This document shows, piece by piece, positions 1 through 4,410 of a DNA stretch of 5,070 nucleotides. The position numbers were made by a program, and so were the translations under genes. Within the stretch, counting starts at the first letter, position 1. Every line of letters starts with the position of its first letter. Location: the NCBI GenBank assembly GCA_003154635.1, contig PMDX01000062.1, positions 1-5,070 of the forward strand, given 5' to 3'. Under the pieces are notes generated by a model. That model did no database searches. It was not told the DNA's origin and was given only the letters and a program-made list of their open reading frames with translations. The DNA comes from Actinomycetota bacterium. GTDB taxonomy: Bacteria > Actinomycetota > Geothermincolia > Fen-727 > Anoxymicrobiaceae.

Positions 1-576
1 GGCCAGAAGCGCCGCGAGTTCGAGTTCGCCGTGGTGAAGATCAACTACCCCGAGGCCCGGCCGCTCGTTCCCACGATGCCCGAGGGCTCTACCCTGCCGC
101 CCCCCACCGACATGGAGTTCGTATACAAGTACCTCGACAAGCTCGTCAACGCCCACTCCAAGGCCGAGCGCGAGGATTACACGTACGCCGAGTTCATCGA
201 GCCCCAGATCGGTGAAGTCATAAAGATGTACAAGGAGGACGGCTTCGGAACCAACCAGGCCTGCATGGCCGTATGCAACCCCGAGAGCATCCTCCTTACC
301 GATCCCCCGTGCCTGCGCCAGATCGACACCCGCATCTACCCCGACGAAAAAAAGCTCCACTTCATCGTCTACTTCCGCTCCTGGGACCTCTGGGGCGGCT
401 TCCCCTCCAACCTCGCAGGCATCCAACTCCTCAAAGAGTACATGGCCGATGAGATCGGCAGCGGCGTCGAGCCCGGCGAAACCATCGCCGTCAGCAAAGG
501 CTTGCACCTCTACGACATGTACTTCGAGGTAGCGAACATGCGGCTGGGGCGGAACCACGAAAGTCCGGGTGATTAG
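1..576 (+). CDS. thyA: Thymidylate synthase, archaeal/methanogen type (5' end outside window)
   Basis: Makes dTMP from dUMP with methylene-tetrahydrofolate as carbon donor and reductant; cytoplasmic, in DNA precursor synthesis. The frame is open from base 1, so the start lies upstream; the GTG at 31 is probably internal. 191 codons are visible. Family signatures occur in order: PPC with the nucleophilic cysteine at bases 310-312, RSWD at 376-387, GGFPSN with the dUMP-contacting asparagine at 409-411, and the late GLHLYDMY segment (His codon 505-507) corresponding to the H-x-Y that binds deoxyribose in ThyA. The RSWD-LWGGFPSN-LAG-QLLKEYM wording resembles the short archaeal-type enzymes (about 200-220 residues) more than E. 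coli ThyA, so only a small N-terminal part should be missing. Converges with the minus-strand Fe-S gene ending at 759. A diverged copy of its last 24 codons lies at 3142-3214. Family assignment is strong; the archaeal subtype is from remembered motifs. Confidence 0.9.
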   Translation, partial: GQKRREFEFAVVKINYPEARPLVPTMPEGSTLPPPTDMEFVYKYLDKLVNAHSKAEREDYTYAEFIEPQIGEVIKMYKEDGFGTNQACMAVCNPESILLTDPPCLRQIDTRIYPDEKKLHFIVYFRSWDLWGGFPSNLAGIQLLKEYMADEIGSGVEPGETIAVSKGLHLYDMYFEVANMRLGRNHESPGD

Positions 577-601
577 GCAATATTTCAGAGTTTAGGCAAT
601 A
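573..601 (+). repeat. Two copies of the 10-bp direct repeat TTAGGCAATA
   Basis: TTAGGCAATA occurs at 573-582, overlapping the thyA stop codon, and again at 592-601. The starts are 19 bp apart, about two helical turns. The copies are identical. Function is unknown: a protein-binding pair, an integrase arm-type site, or a small local duplication would all fit. Seen directly; meaning not established. Confidence 0.55.
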
Positions 602-641
602 GATCGCGGGCTTGTTGAGGCGGATCTCGCACTTGCGATCT
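601..641. other. Inverted repeat between convergent genes
   Basis: AGATCGC at 601-607 is perfectly complementary to GCGATCT at 635-641, with two possible G-T pairs inside and a loop of about 25 nt. No T-run follows on either strand, so this is not a textbook intrinsic terminator. It lies in the 182-bp gap (577-758) between the convergent thyA and Fe-S genes, where transcription from both sides should stop. I see no gene in this gap. Confidence 0.25.
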
Positions 642-719
642 TATGGCCGTGAAGACTGCGCGGTCGACTTTTATCCTGCGTCCTCCGACGCCCGCTTTTC
701 GCCGCGCTTTGTCACTGCG

Positions 720-740
720 GTTGCTTCGTCCCGTAGCAAC
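720..740 (-). terminator. Weak terminator-like hairpin after the Fe-S gene
   Basis: GTTGCT at 720-725 pairs with AGCAAC at 735-740 around a 9-nt loop, 18 bp downstream of the minus-strand stop codon at 759-761. There is no clear U-run after it on the minus strand, so it could be a weak or factor-assisted terminator, or chance. Placement is the main argument. Confidence 0.25.
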
Positions 741-758
741 GTTGGATCGCTACCGGAG

Positions 759-1814
759 TTATTGGAGCCCGCGTTCTTGGGAGATCCGCATCTGCATATC
801 GAAAAAGTTCTCGGGCGTAGCAGGTGGCTCGGCTTTCTCGATGAGGGTGATCGCTTCCACGGGGCAAGTCGTGACGCACAGCCCGCAGCCGATGCAGCGG
901 GCGCGATCGACCTCCACGCACTCATCACCCTCGACCAGGGCCTCGATCTGGCAACGCTCGAGGCAAGTCTCGCAGAGCGTGCATTCGTCGGGATCGATTG
1001 AGGCCTGGAAGCGCGAGCCCGCATGGTCGGCTGGGCGCTCGTAGGACCGCAGGGCCCGTAGGTTGCCGCAGGAATCGCCGCAGCAGATGCAGATGTTCAT
1101 AATCAACTGTGAGTTGCCGGGGGAGACCACCATCCCGATTCGCTCTGCCTCGTCGAGGAGCTTCAGGCACTCGTCCTCCGCGATACGTCTGCCGATCCCG
1201 TTCTCGATGTAGTACTCGGCTGCATATCCGAAGCTCAGGCAGTTCTCGAGCGGGTGATCGCAGCTCTTGCCTACCAGTGCGCGCTCCTTGCGGCAGATGC
1301 ACTCTGCGACAGCGATGGTCCCTTGGCCTTTGACCAACTCGCGGGCGACATCGTATGGCGCGACCCTGGAAGTCGTGTCCAACGCGGCGCCGACCGGGAT
1401 GACCCGTAGTTGCATGGTCGGGATGAGTCCCCAAGCGTCGGTGACGTGCGGGATGTACTCCTCGAGCAACTCGGCGAGCTCTCGGTCAAGCGAGTCCACA
1501 TGGAACTCGTATATCCCGACTAGGAACTGCTGAGCGGAGTAGTGCGGCTCGCAGCCGATCCTTACCCGGAAGAGGCTGCCTTCGCGGGCCATCTTCTCGA
1601 GCCTCGAGGCAAGCTCGTCGGCGTCCATGCCCAGACGCTCGGCGATCGAGGCAACGGGCTCGGGGGTGCGGCCGAGCTTCATGGCCAACTCGGCTTCCTC
1701 CGGGGTGAAGTACCTGGCGAGTATCTTGAGTTCCACGCCGGACTCAGTGGCGGGGAACCCTCCGGGCATGGCGTCGAGGAACTCCTGGTACCTCCTATAG
1801 ACGTCTTCCAGCAT
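759..1814 (-). CDS. Fe-S protein: winged-helix-like N-terminus, Cys-rich middle, two [4Fe-4S] ferredoxin motifs
   Basis: A 351-residue cytoplasmic protein with no signal peptide or membrane segment, so probably a soluble electron carrier or redox sensor. Residues about 25-85 look like a winged-helix domain (SIAERLGMDADELASRLEKM). A middle domain (about 95-165) leads to a Cys cluster: C172 and C174 in CICRKE, C185, C192, then ICICCGDSC with C242, C244, C245 and C249. The C-terminus has two CxxCxxCxxxC motifs, C278/281/284/288 and C307/310/313/317, the second ending in CP. This architecture recurs in anaerobes, usually annotated only as 4Fe-4S ferredoxin; from memory, relatives often have CNCC-x-CC at the second Cys site, so this copy may be slightly altered. 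The ATG is well set: AGGAGGT lies 4 nt upstream (1819-1825). Last gene of a three-gene operon, 48 bp after the TetR gene. Substrate and partner are unknown; supplying electrons to or from the membrane protein is inference. Confidence 0.88.
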   Translation of the reverse strand: MLEDVYRRYQEFLDAMPGGFPATESGVELKILARYFTPEEAELAMKLGRTPEPVASIAERLGMDADELASRLEKMAREGSLFRVRIGCEPHYSAQQFLVGIYEFHVDSLDRELAELLEEYIPHVTDAWGLIPTMQLRVIPVGAALDTTSRVAPYDVARELVKGQGTIAVAECICRKERALVGKSCDHPLENCLSFGYAAEYYIENGIGRRIAEDECLKLLDEAERIGMVVSPGNSQLIMNICICCGDSCGNLRALRSYERPADHAGSRFQASIDPDECTLCETCLERCQIEALVEGDECVEVDRARCIGCGLCVTTCPVEAITLIEKAEPPATPENFFDMQMRISQERGLQ

Positions 1815-1862
1815 TGTTACCTCCTGATGGCATTGCAGTGGGGTTCTTGCATCGATCGTGAA

Positions 1863-2477
1863 CTACCTTTGAGTGGCAGGCCATTGCCGAACGTGCTCTG
1901 AGTAAAGGGCCAGTATGATCTTCTTCACTGACTCAAAAGTGGCGTCAATATCGAAGTCGGGGTCGACTAGAACCTGCAAGGCAAGACCGTCGAACATCGC
2001 GCGTAGGATGCGGCTGAAGTGATTCAACGGAACGATGAACTCCCGGGTATCACCCATGACCTCGGCCAGGCATTTTTCGATCTTGTAGCCGATCTTGTCC
2101 ATCAAGAGGCGCATTTCGCGTGCAGAACTCTCGTCCACGAAGCCTTTGGCCACCAATCCGAAGAACCTGCGGTGGAAGACGTCATCCTTTAAGAAGACTT
2201 CCCTTATCGCATCGAGCGTTTTCTCTATACCTTCCAGGTTACTGCCGGCGCCCTGAAACGCTTCGTCGAATTGCTCGAACTGCTCGTCGACGGAAGAACG
2301 GATGACCGCGTTGACCAGATCTTCCTTGGCGTTGAAGTAGTAATATACGGTCCCCTTGGTCACGTCAGCCGATTCTGCGACCGATCTGATGGTCAGTGCC
2401 TCGGGCCCGCCGCGAGACAGCACGTCTTTTGCTGCTTCAATTATCTTCTCACTGCCGATGTGGCGTGTTCTGGACAT
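1863..2477 (-). CDS. TetR/AcrR-family transcriptional repressor
   Basis: A 204-residue one-component regulator, normal length for the family. The N-terminal DNA-binding domain is clear: helix-turn-helix around residues 29-49, with TIRSVAESA, then VTKGTVYYYF and the K-E-D-L that follows in most TetR proteins. Residues about 60-200 are helical and variable, the usual ligand pocket and dimer interface; the ligand cannot be read from sequence. GAGGAG at 2485-2490, 7 nt before the ATG, supports the start. It is the middle gene of the operon: 18 bp after the membrane-protein stop and 48 bp before the Fe-S gene, so it is probably co-transcribed with its targets and autoregulated through the palindrome at 2856-2877. 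TetR proteins of this type in anaerobes often answer to acyl-CoA or lipophilic compounds, but nothing here shows which. Its codon use looks less GC-rich than that of thyA or the por genes. Confidence 0.93.
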   Translation of the reverse strand: MSRTRHIGSEKIIEAAKDVLSRGGPEALTIRSVAESADVTKGTVYYYFNAKEDLVNAVIRSSVDEQFEQFDEAFQGAGSNLEGIEKTLDAIREVFLKDDVFHRRFFGLVAKGFVDESSAREMRLLMDKIGYKIEKCLAEVMGDTREFIVPLNHFSRILRAMFDGLALQVLVDPDFDIDATFESVKKIILALYSEHVRQWPATQR

Positions 2478-2495
2478 CTTTGAACTCCTCAGTAA

Positions 2496-2828
2496 TCATT
2501 CCGCGCCATCCCTGGACCCCGCAGACCGCCCGGAACTCAGACCCAGTAGAGCCGGAAGCCTCTTGATATATGAGGCGTGAAAGGCAAGATGAATGACCAT
2601 GACCACTATGAAAAGCGCCGATGTTATCACATGCAGGTGCACACAAGTCTCGTAAGAGGATGGCCTGGAGGCATTGCCTTGACGACTCTCCGTTTTTTTG
2701 GCCTCCAGGCCAAGTCCCGCGAGGAACATTCCACTGACGAAAACGAGCATGAGTAACGCAAACATCGTGACGTTTGTGAGCGCATTCCTTCGAGCCTTCG
2801 TCAACCCGACCACACCCCCGGCTTTCAT
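2496..2828 (-). CDS. Small two-helix membrane protein, DUF4405/cytochrome b-like (putative haem binding)
   Basis: A 110-residue protein with two predicted membrane helices: about 18-40 (VTMFALLMLVFVSGMFLAG) and about 62-86 (HLHVITSALFIVVMVIHLAF). The second carries His64, His66, His80 and His84. H-x-H near one end and HLxxH near the other, followed by a basic KR, resemble DUF4405 and other small b-type cytochrome-like proteins in which histidines ligate haem between helices. Two helices suggest a dimer or a partner subunit. The start ATG has GGGAG at 2839-2843, 10 nt upstream. First gene of the minus-strand operon, with candidate promoter and operator just upstream. An overlapping frame (2449-2853) lacks coherent domains and is taken as a shadow. 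With the Fe-S protein two genes on, it could pass electrons to or from the quinone pool; this is inference. Family placement is by pattern only; the membrane topology is firmer than the haem role. Confidence 0.75.
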   Translation of the reverse strand: MKAGGVVGLTKARRNALTNVTMFALLMLVFVSGMFLAGLGLEAKKTESRQGNASRPSSYETCVHLHVITSALFIVVMVIHLAFHASYIKRLPALLGLSSGRSAGSRDGAE

Positions 2829-2855
2829 ATCGGCCCAACTCCCGATATTCCATCA

Positions 2856-2877
2856 GTCAGTCGTACGTATAACTAAC
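2856..2877. promoter_or_regulatory. Candidate TetR operator: 22-bp imperfect palindrome
   Basis: The 11-nt half GTCAGTCGTAC (2856-2866) matches the reverse complement of the other half (GTTAGTTATAC read on the minus strand, 2877-2867) at 8 of 11 positions, centred on TACGTA. It abuts the -10 element at 2878-2883 and covers the expected transcription start, an ideal place for a repressor. Size and symmetry suit a TetR dimer, and a TetR gene is in the operon it would control. Symmetry is seen; binding is inferred. Confidence 0.5.
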
Positions 2878-2906
2878 AGGATAACCATTCAGTAAAGGCA
2901 AGTCAA
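2878..2906 (-). promoter_or_regulatory. Sigma70-type promoter for the minus-strand operon
   Basis: Read on the minus strand: -35 TTGACT (2906-2901, 5/6 to consensus), a spacer of exactly 17 bp, and -10 TATCCT (2883-2878, 4/6). Transcription would start near 2871, giving a leader of about 43 nt before the ATG at 2828. Position, spacing and the adjoining palindrome support it. Confidence 0.55.
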
Positions 2907-2945
2907 ATTCAAGACCGGATATTCCCTCGACATTGTTGGCATATT

Positions 2946-2968
2946 CTGTCTCCCGTCGGGGGCTACAG
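2946..2968. other. GC-rich hairpin in the intergenic region
   Basis: CTGT (2946-2949) pairs with ACAG (2965-2968) and CTCCC (2950-2954) with GGGGG (2958-2962, one G-T), around a 3-nt loop with a 2-nt bulge. A TTTTT run lies 9 nt further at 2978-2982, too distant for a good terminator. No gene reads into it from the left on the plus strand. Function unknown. Confidence 0.3.
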
Positions 2969-3030
2969 ACGTCATCATTTTTCGAAGTACTTTCGGAGTA
3001 AATTATCCTCAACCGGTGGAATTCGAGTCC

Positions 3031-3060
3031 CTGGAAGAAACTGGAACAAACTGGAAACGG
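3031..3060 (+). repeat. Three tandem 10-bp repeats, consensus CTGGAAnAAA
   Basis: Back-to-back units CTGGAAGAAA, CTGGAACAAA and CTGGAAACGG occupy 3031-3040, 3041-3050 and 3051-3060. A related unit, CTGGGACAAA, sits at 3124-3133, just before the thyA relic. A period of about one helical turn places all units on the same DNA face, as in arrays for cooperative protein binding (iterons, integrase arm sites, multi-site operators). It may also be simple slippage. Confidence 0.5.
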
Positions 3061-3141
3061 TCGAAATATCGCTTCAGAATGGAAAAACTGATGCTCTATG
3101 AAAGTGGCCTTTCAGAAATTGAACTGGGACAAACACGAAGG

Positions 3142-3214
3142 GCACCTCTACGACATGTACTTCGAGGTGGCGAACCTGCGGCTGGGCCGGAGTGGCGAGA
3201 AACCGCAGCAATAA
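3142..3214 (+). pseudogene. Second copy of the thyA 3' end (relic)
   Basis: Matches 504-576 of the intact gene without gaps: the first 27 bases are identical, and 47 of the first 50 agree. The three differences are two synonymous third positions and one Met-to-Leu change, a pattern of coding-sequence divergence rather than random decay. Read in the matching frame it gives HLYDMYFEVANLRLGRSGEK and ends at TAA 3212-3214, exactly in register with the intact TAG. Similarity starts abruptly at 3142. A short in-frame ATG at 3098 would give 38 codons, but the upstream part is not thyA-like and no RBS argues for translation. Without the catalytic cysteine and folate/dUMP segments it cannot be an enzyme. 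Best read as the displaced end of another thyA allele at a recombination junction. Confidence 0.82.
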
Positions 3215-3242
3215 GGGATAATCCGGGGTTTCTGGGGTCCGG

Positions 3243-3278
3243 GAAAACGGCAGTCCGTGAGCCCAGTTTTCATTTTTT
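3243..3278 (+). terminator. Intrinsic terminator-like hairpin downstream of the thyA relic
   Basis: GAAAAC-GGC (3243-3251) pairs with GCC and GTTTTC (3261-3263 and 3266-3271) around a 9-nt loop with a 2-nt bulge, followed by ATTTTTT (3272-3278). The GC core is short but the T-run is clear. Lying 29 bp after the relic's stop codon, it may be the original thyA terminator, and it would shield porG from upstream transcription. Confidence 0.5.
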
Positions 3279-3342
3279 CGAGCTATGTTCGAGTGTTATA
3301 TTGCCCTTTTTCCCCGTTGATCGCAGACTTTTTAAACTCTGC

Positions 3343-3370
3343 GGGGGTTCGAGTCCCCCCTCCGACACCA
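3343..3370 (+). pseudogene. tRNA gene 3'-end fragment (T arm, acceptor strand, CCA)
   Basis: GGGGG (3343-3347), the seven-base T loop TTCGAGT (3348-3354), CCCCC (3355-3359), the seven-base acceptor strand CTCCGAC (3360-3366), discriminator A (3367) and encoded CCA (3368-3370) form a perfect tRNA 3' third. Upstream I find no D arm with its GG pair and no seven-base anticodon loop in register; CGCAGA/TCTGCG (3322-3327/3338-3343) forms a stem but with a 10-nt loop and no variable loop. An intact gene should begin near GTCGGAG. Such 3' fragments are the usual mark left where an element integrates into a tRNA gene. tRNA identity cannot be read without the anticodon; the 3' end resembles bacterial Leu tRNAs. 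Confidence 0.75.
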
Positions 3371-3435
3371 CCACGCAGCGTACGTAATGTCAGACCCCTG
3401 AGACCACGAGTTCCTATCGCCTATTTCGGTAAGAA

Positions 3436-3444
3436 TGGTAATAT
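3436..3444 (+). promoter_or_regulatory. Candidate extended -10 promoter of the por operon
   Basis: TGGTAATAT at 3436-3444 fits an extended -10 (TGn then TAATAT). No good -35 lies 17 bp upstream (ATCGCC at 3416-3421), so this is tentative. Transcription would start near 3451, about 107 nt before porG. Confidence 0.3.
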
Positions 3445-3462
3445 AGCAGGCGGGCGCGGATC

Positions 3463-3480
3463 CTCCTGGTATTGAAGGAG
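3463..3480 (+). promoter_or_regulatory. Small hairpin covering the leader ribosome-binding site
   Basis: CTCCT (3463-3467) pairs with AGGAG (3476-3480) around an 8-nt loop. The right arm is part of AAGGAG (3475-3480), a strong Shine-Dalgarno 6 nt before an ATG at 3487. Folding would hide that site. Only 5 bp, so stability alone is modest. Confidence 0.28.
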
Positions 3481-3486
3481 TTGAAG

Positions 3487-3570
3487 ATGATTGCTTACAC
3501 TAGCAGGAATGCGAACCGAAATAGGACAGAAGACAGAGTTGTCAAACGGGAGCTTGCATGCTGGAGATAA
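3487..3570 (+). CDS. Possible 27-codon leader peptide overlapping the porG start
   Basis: ATG at 3487 is preceded by AAGGAG with a 6-nt spacer, a stronger site than porG's own. The frame runs 27 codons (beginning MIAYTSRNANR, rich in Arg) to TAA at 3568-3570, overlapping the porG ATG at 3558 by 13 bp in another frame. That geometry suits translational coupling or a leader peptide that tunes porG translation. There is no run of a single amino acid to suggest classic attenuation, and no known family. It could equally be a chance ORF behind a relic Shine-Dalgarno. Confidence 0.22.
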   Translation: MIAYTSRNANRNRTEDRVVKRELACWR

Positions 3571-4109
3571 GGTTTCACGGGAGAGGCGGGCAGGGAGCGG
3601 TCACCTCGGCCGAGCTGATCGCCGTAGCGGCTATCGGCACAGGCAAATACGCCCAGGCCTTCCCGAGTTTCGGGCCCGAGCGCAGGGGCGCCCCGGTCGT
3701 TGCTTTTTGCAGGGTTGACGATAAAAGGATCCTTGCCCGCGCCAAGGTATACAAGCCCGATGTTGTGGTAGTTCTCGATCCGGGACTCTTGACTTTGATC
3801 GATCCGGTCGAGGGCCTGAAGCCGACTGGGATACTCATCATCAATTCGAAGAAATCCCCTGAGGAGATAATGGATTCGTGCCACTTCTCCTGTCGTGTCG
3901 GTATCGTCGACGCTGACAGGATCGCCCGGGAAGAGATCGGACGGGTCATCGTGAACACTACCATGATGGGCGCGGTCATCAAGGCGACGGGCCTGTTCGG
4001 GATAGACGATATCCGCGGGCCCATGTTGGACCGCTTCGGGCCCAAGCTGGGAGAGAAGAACATGAGGGCCCTGCAGCGGGCGTATGCTGAACTGGTGATA
4101 AAGGAGTAG
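3558..4109 (+). CDS. porG: Pyruvate (2-oxoacid):ferredoxin oxidoreductase, gamma subunit
   Basis: The gamma subunit of the four-subunit enzyme that oxidises pyruvate with CoA to acetyl-CoA and CO2, reducing ferredoxin; reversible in autotrophs. Cytoplasmic. 183 residues, usual for PorG. Diagnostic features: GRGGQG at residues 8-13 near the N-terminus, FPSFGPERRGAP at 35-46, and NTTMMGA at 133-139 near the C-terminal helices; the whole chain fits the POR gamma (CoA-binding) domain. The ATG at 3558 is the only start after an in-frame stop at 3522-3524, with GGGAG (3548-3552) 5 nt upstream. porD follows after 6 bp, then porA, the gamma-delta-alpha order of Thermotoga and archaeal enzymes. Pyruvate is the likely substrate because the alpha subunit looks PorA-like, but 2-oxoisovalerate or another 2-oxoacid cannot be excluded. 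Confidence 0.93.
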   Translation: MLEIRFHGRGGQGAVTSAELIAVAAIGTGKYAQAFPSFGPERRGAPVVAFCRVDDKRILARAKVYKPDVVVVLDPGLLTLIDPVEGLKPTGILIINSKKSPEEIMDSCHFSCRVGIVDADRIAREEIGRVIVNTTMMGAVIKATGLFGIDDIRGPMLDRFGPKLGEKNMRALQRAYAELVIKE

Positions 4110-4115
4110 GCAGAC

Positions 4116-4409
4116 GTGGCCAGACCGATCGAAGAGATAAAGTGGCAGGACCTGGAAATAGGGGCGACGGTCAGCGAATGCGGCAGCTCCAGGGAGTATA
4201 AGACCGGTAGCTGGCGTTCGCTCCTGCCGGTGGTCGACAAAGACCAGTGCATCCACTGTGGCGTCTGCTGGCTGTATTGTCCTGACGCGGCCATCAACCG
4301 GTCGCCGGACGGTCAGTTCGAGGCCGACGTGGAGTACTGTAAAGGGTGCGGCATCTGCGCCAGGGAATGCCCGGTAGGCTGCATATCCATGGTAATCGAG
4401 GAAATCTGA
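4116..4409 (+). CDS. porD: Pyruvate (2-oxoacid):ferredoxin oxidoreductase, delta subunit (2x[4Fe-4S])
   Basis: The ferredoxin-like subunit that passes electrons from the catalytic cluster to external ferredoxin. 97 residues, normal for PorD. Contains the family's TGSWR-S-LPVVD lead-in (30-41), then two complete cluster motifs: C45, C48, C51, C55 followed by P, and C75, C78, C81, C85 followed by P. All eight ligands are present, so two [4Fe-4S] clusters are expected. The start is GTG at 4116, with AAGGAG at 4101-4106 (9-nt spacing) lying within the last codons of porG; MARPIEEIKW fits the usual N-terminus. It starts 6 bp after porG and ends 1 bp before the porA ATG, so translation is probably coupled. 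Confidence 0.95.
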   Translation: MARPIEEIKWQDLEIGATVSECGSSREYKTGSWRSLLPVVDKDQCIHCGVCWLYCPDAAINRSPDGQFEADVEYCKGCGICARECPVGCISMVIEEI

Positions 4410-4410
4410 T

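Larger units (their letters stand above)
2829..3557. other. Divergent intergenic region rich in relics
   Basis: 729 bp between the divergent minus-strand operon and porG, visibly richer in A/T than the coding regions over much of its length. No full-length gene is convincing; the 123-codon frame at 3016-3387 runs out of frame through the thyA relic and through the tRNA relic and has no recognisable domain. Contents, left to right: operator and promoter of the minus-strand operon, a hairpin, 10-bp repeats, a thyA 3' relic, a terminator-like hairpin, a tRNA 3' relic, and the leader of the por operon. The stretch 2983-3030 shows nothing I can name. Confidence 0.6.

Noticed and set aside
612..1533. 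Several ORFs on both strands overlapping the Fe-S gene
   Set aside because: Low-complexity, Arg/Ser/Pro-rich shadows of the minus-strand gene, which has full cluster motifs and a strong RBS.
1542..1901. 119-codon plus-strand ORF
   Set aside because: Antisense to the start of the Fe-S gene and the end of the TetR gene, with no recognisable domain.
2449..2853. 134-codon minus-strand ORF overlapping the membrane protein gene
   Set aside because: Cys/Arg-rich without coherent helices, and its end overlaps the TetR start; the alternative frame gives two clean membrane helices and an 18-bp operon gap.
2955..3370. A tmRNA-like molecule: GTCGGGG at 2955-2961 could pair with the acceptor strand CTCCGAC at 3360-3366 over a tmRNA-sized span
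   Set aside because: No tmRNA 5' signature, no tag reading frame, and the thyA relic lies inside; a 7-bp match with one G-U is likely by chance over 400 bp.
3287..3370. A complete tRNA starting at GTTCGAG (3287-3293)
   Set aside because: The acceptor pairs only 6 of 7, there is no D arm or GG pair, the anticodon-like loop is 10 nt, and the variable loop is missing.
3016..3387. 123-codon plus-strand ORF beginning MEFESLEETG
   Set aside because: Runs through the repeats, the thyA relic in a different frame, the terminator-like hairpin and the tRNA relic; no domain and no good RBS.
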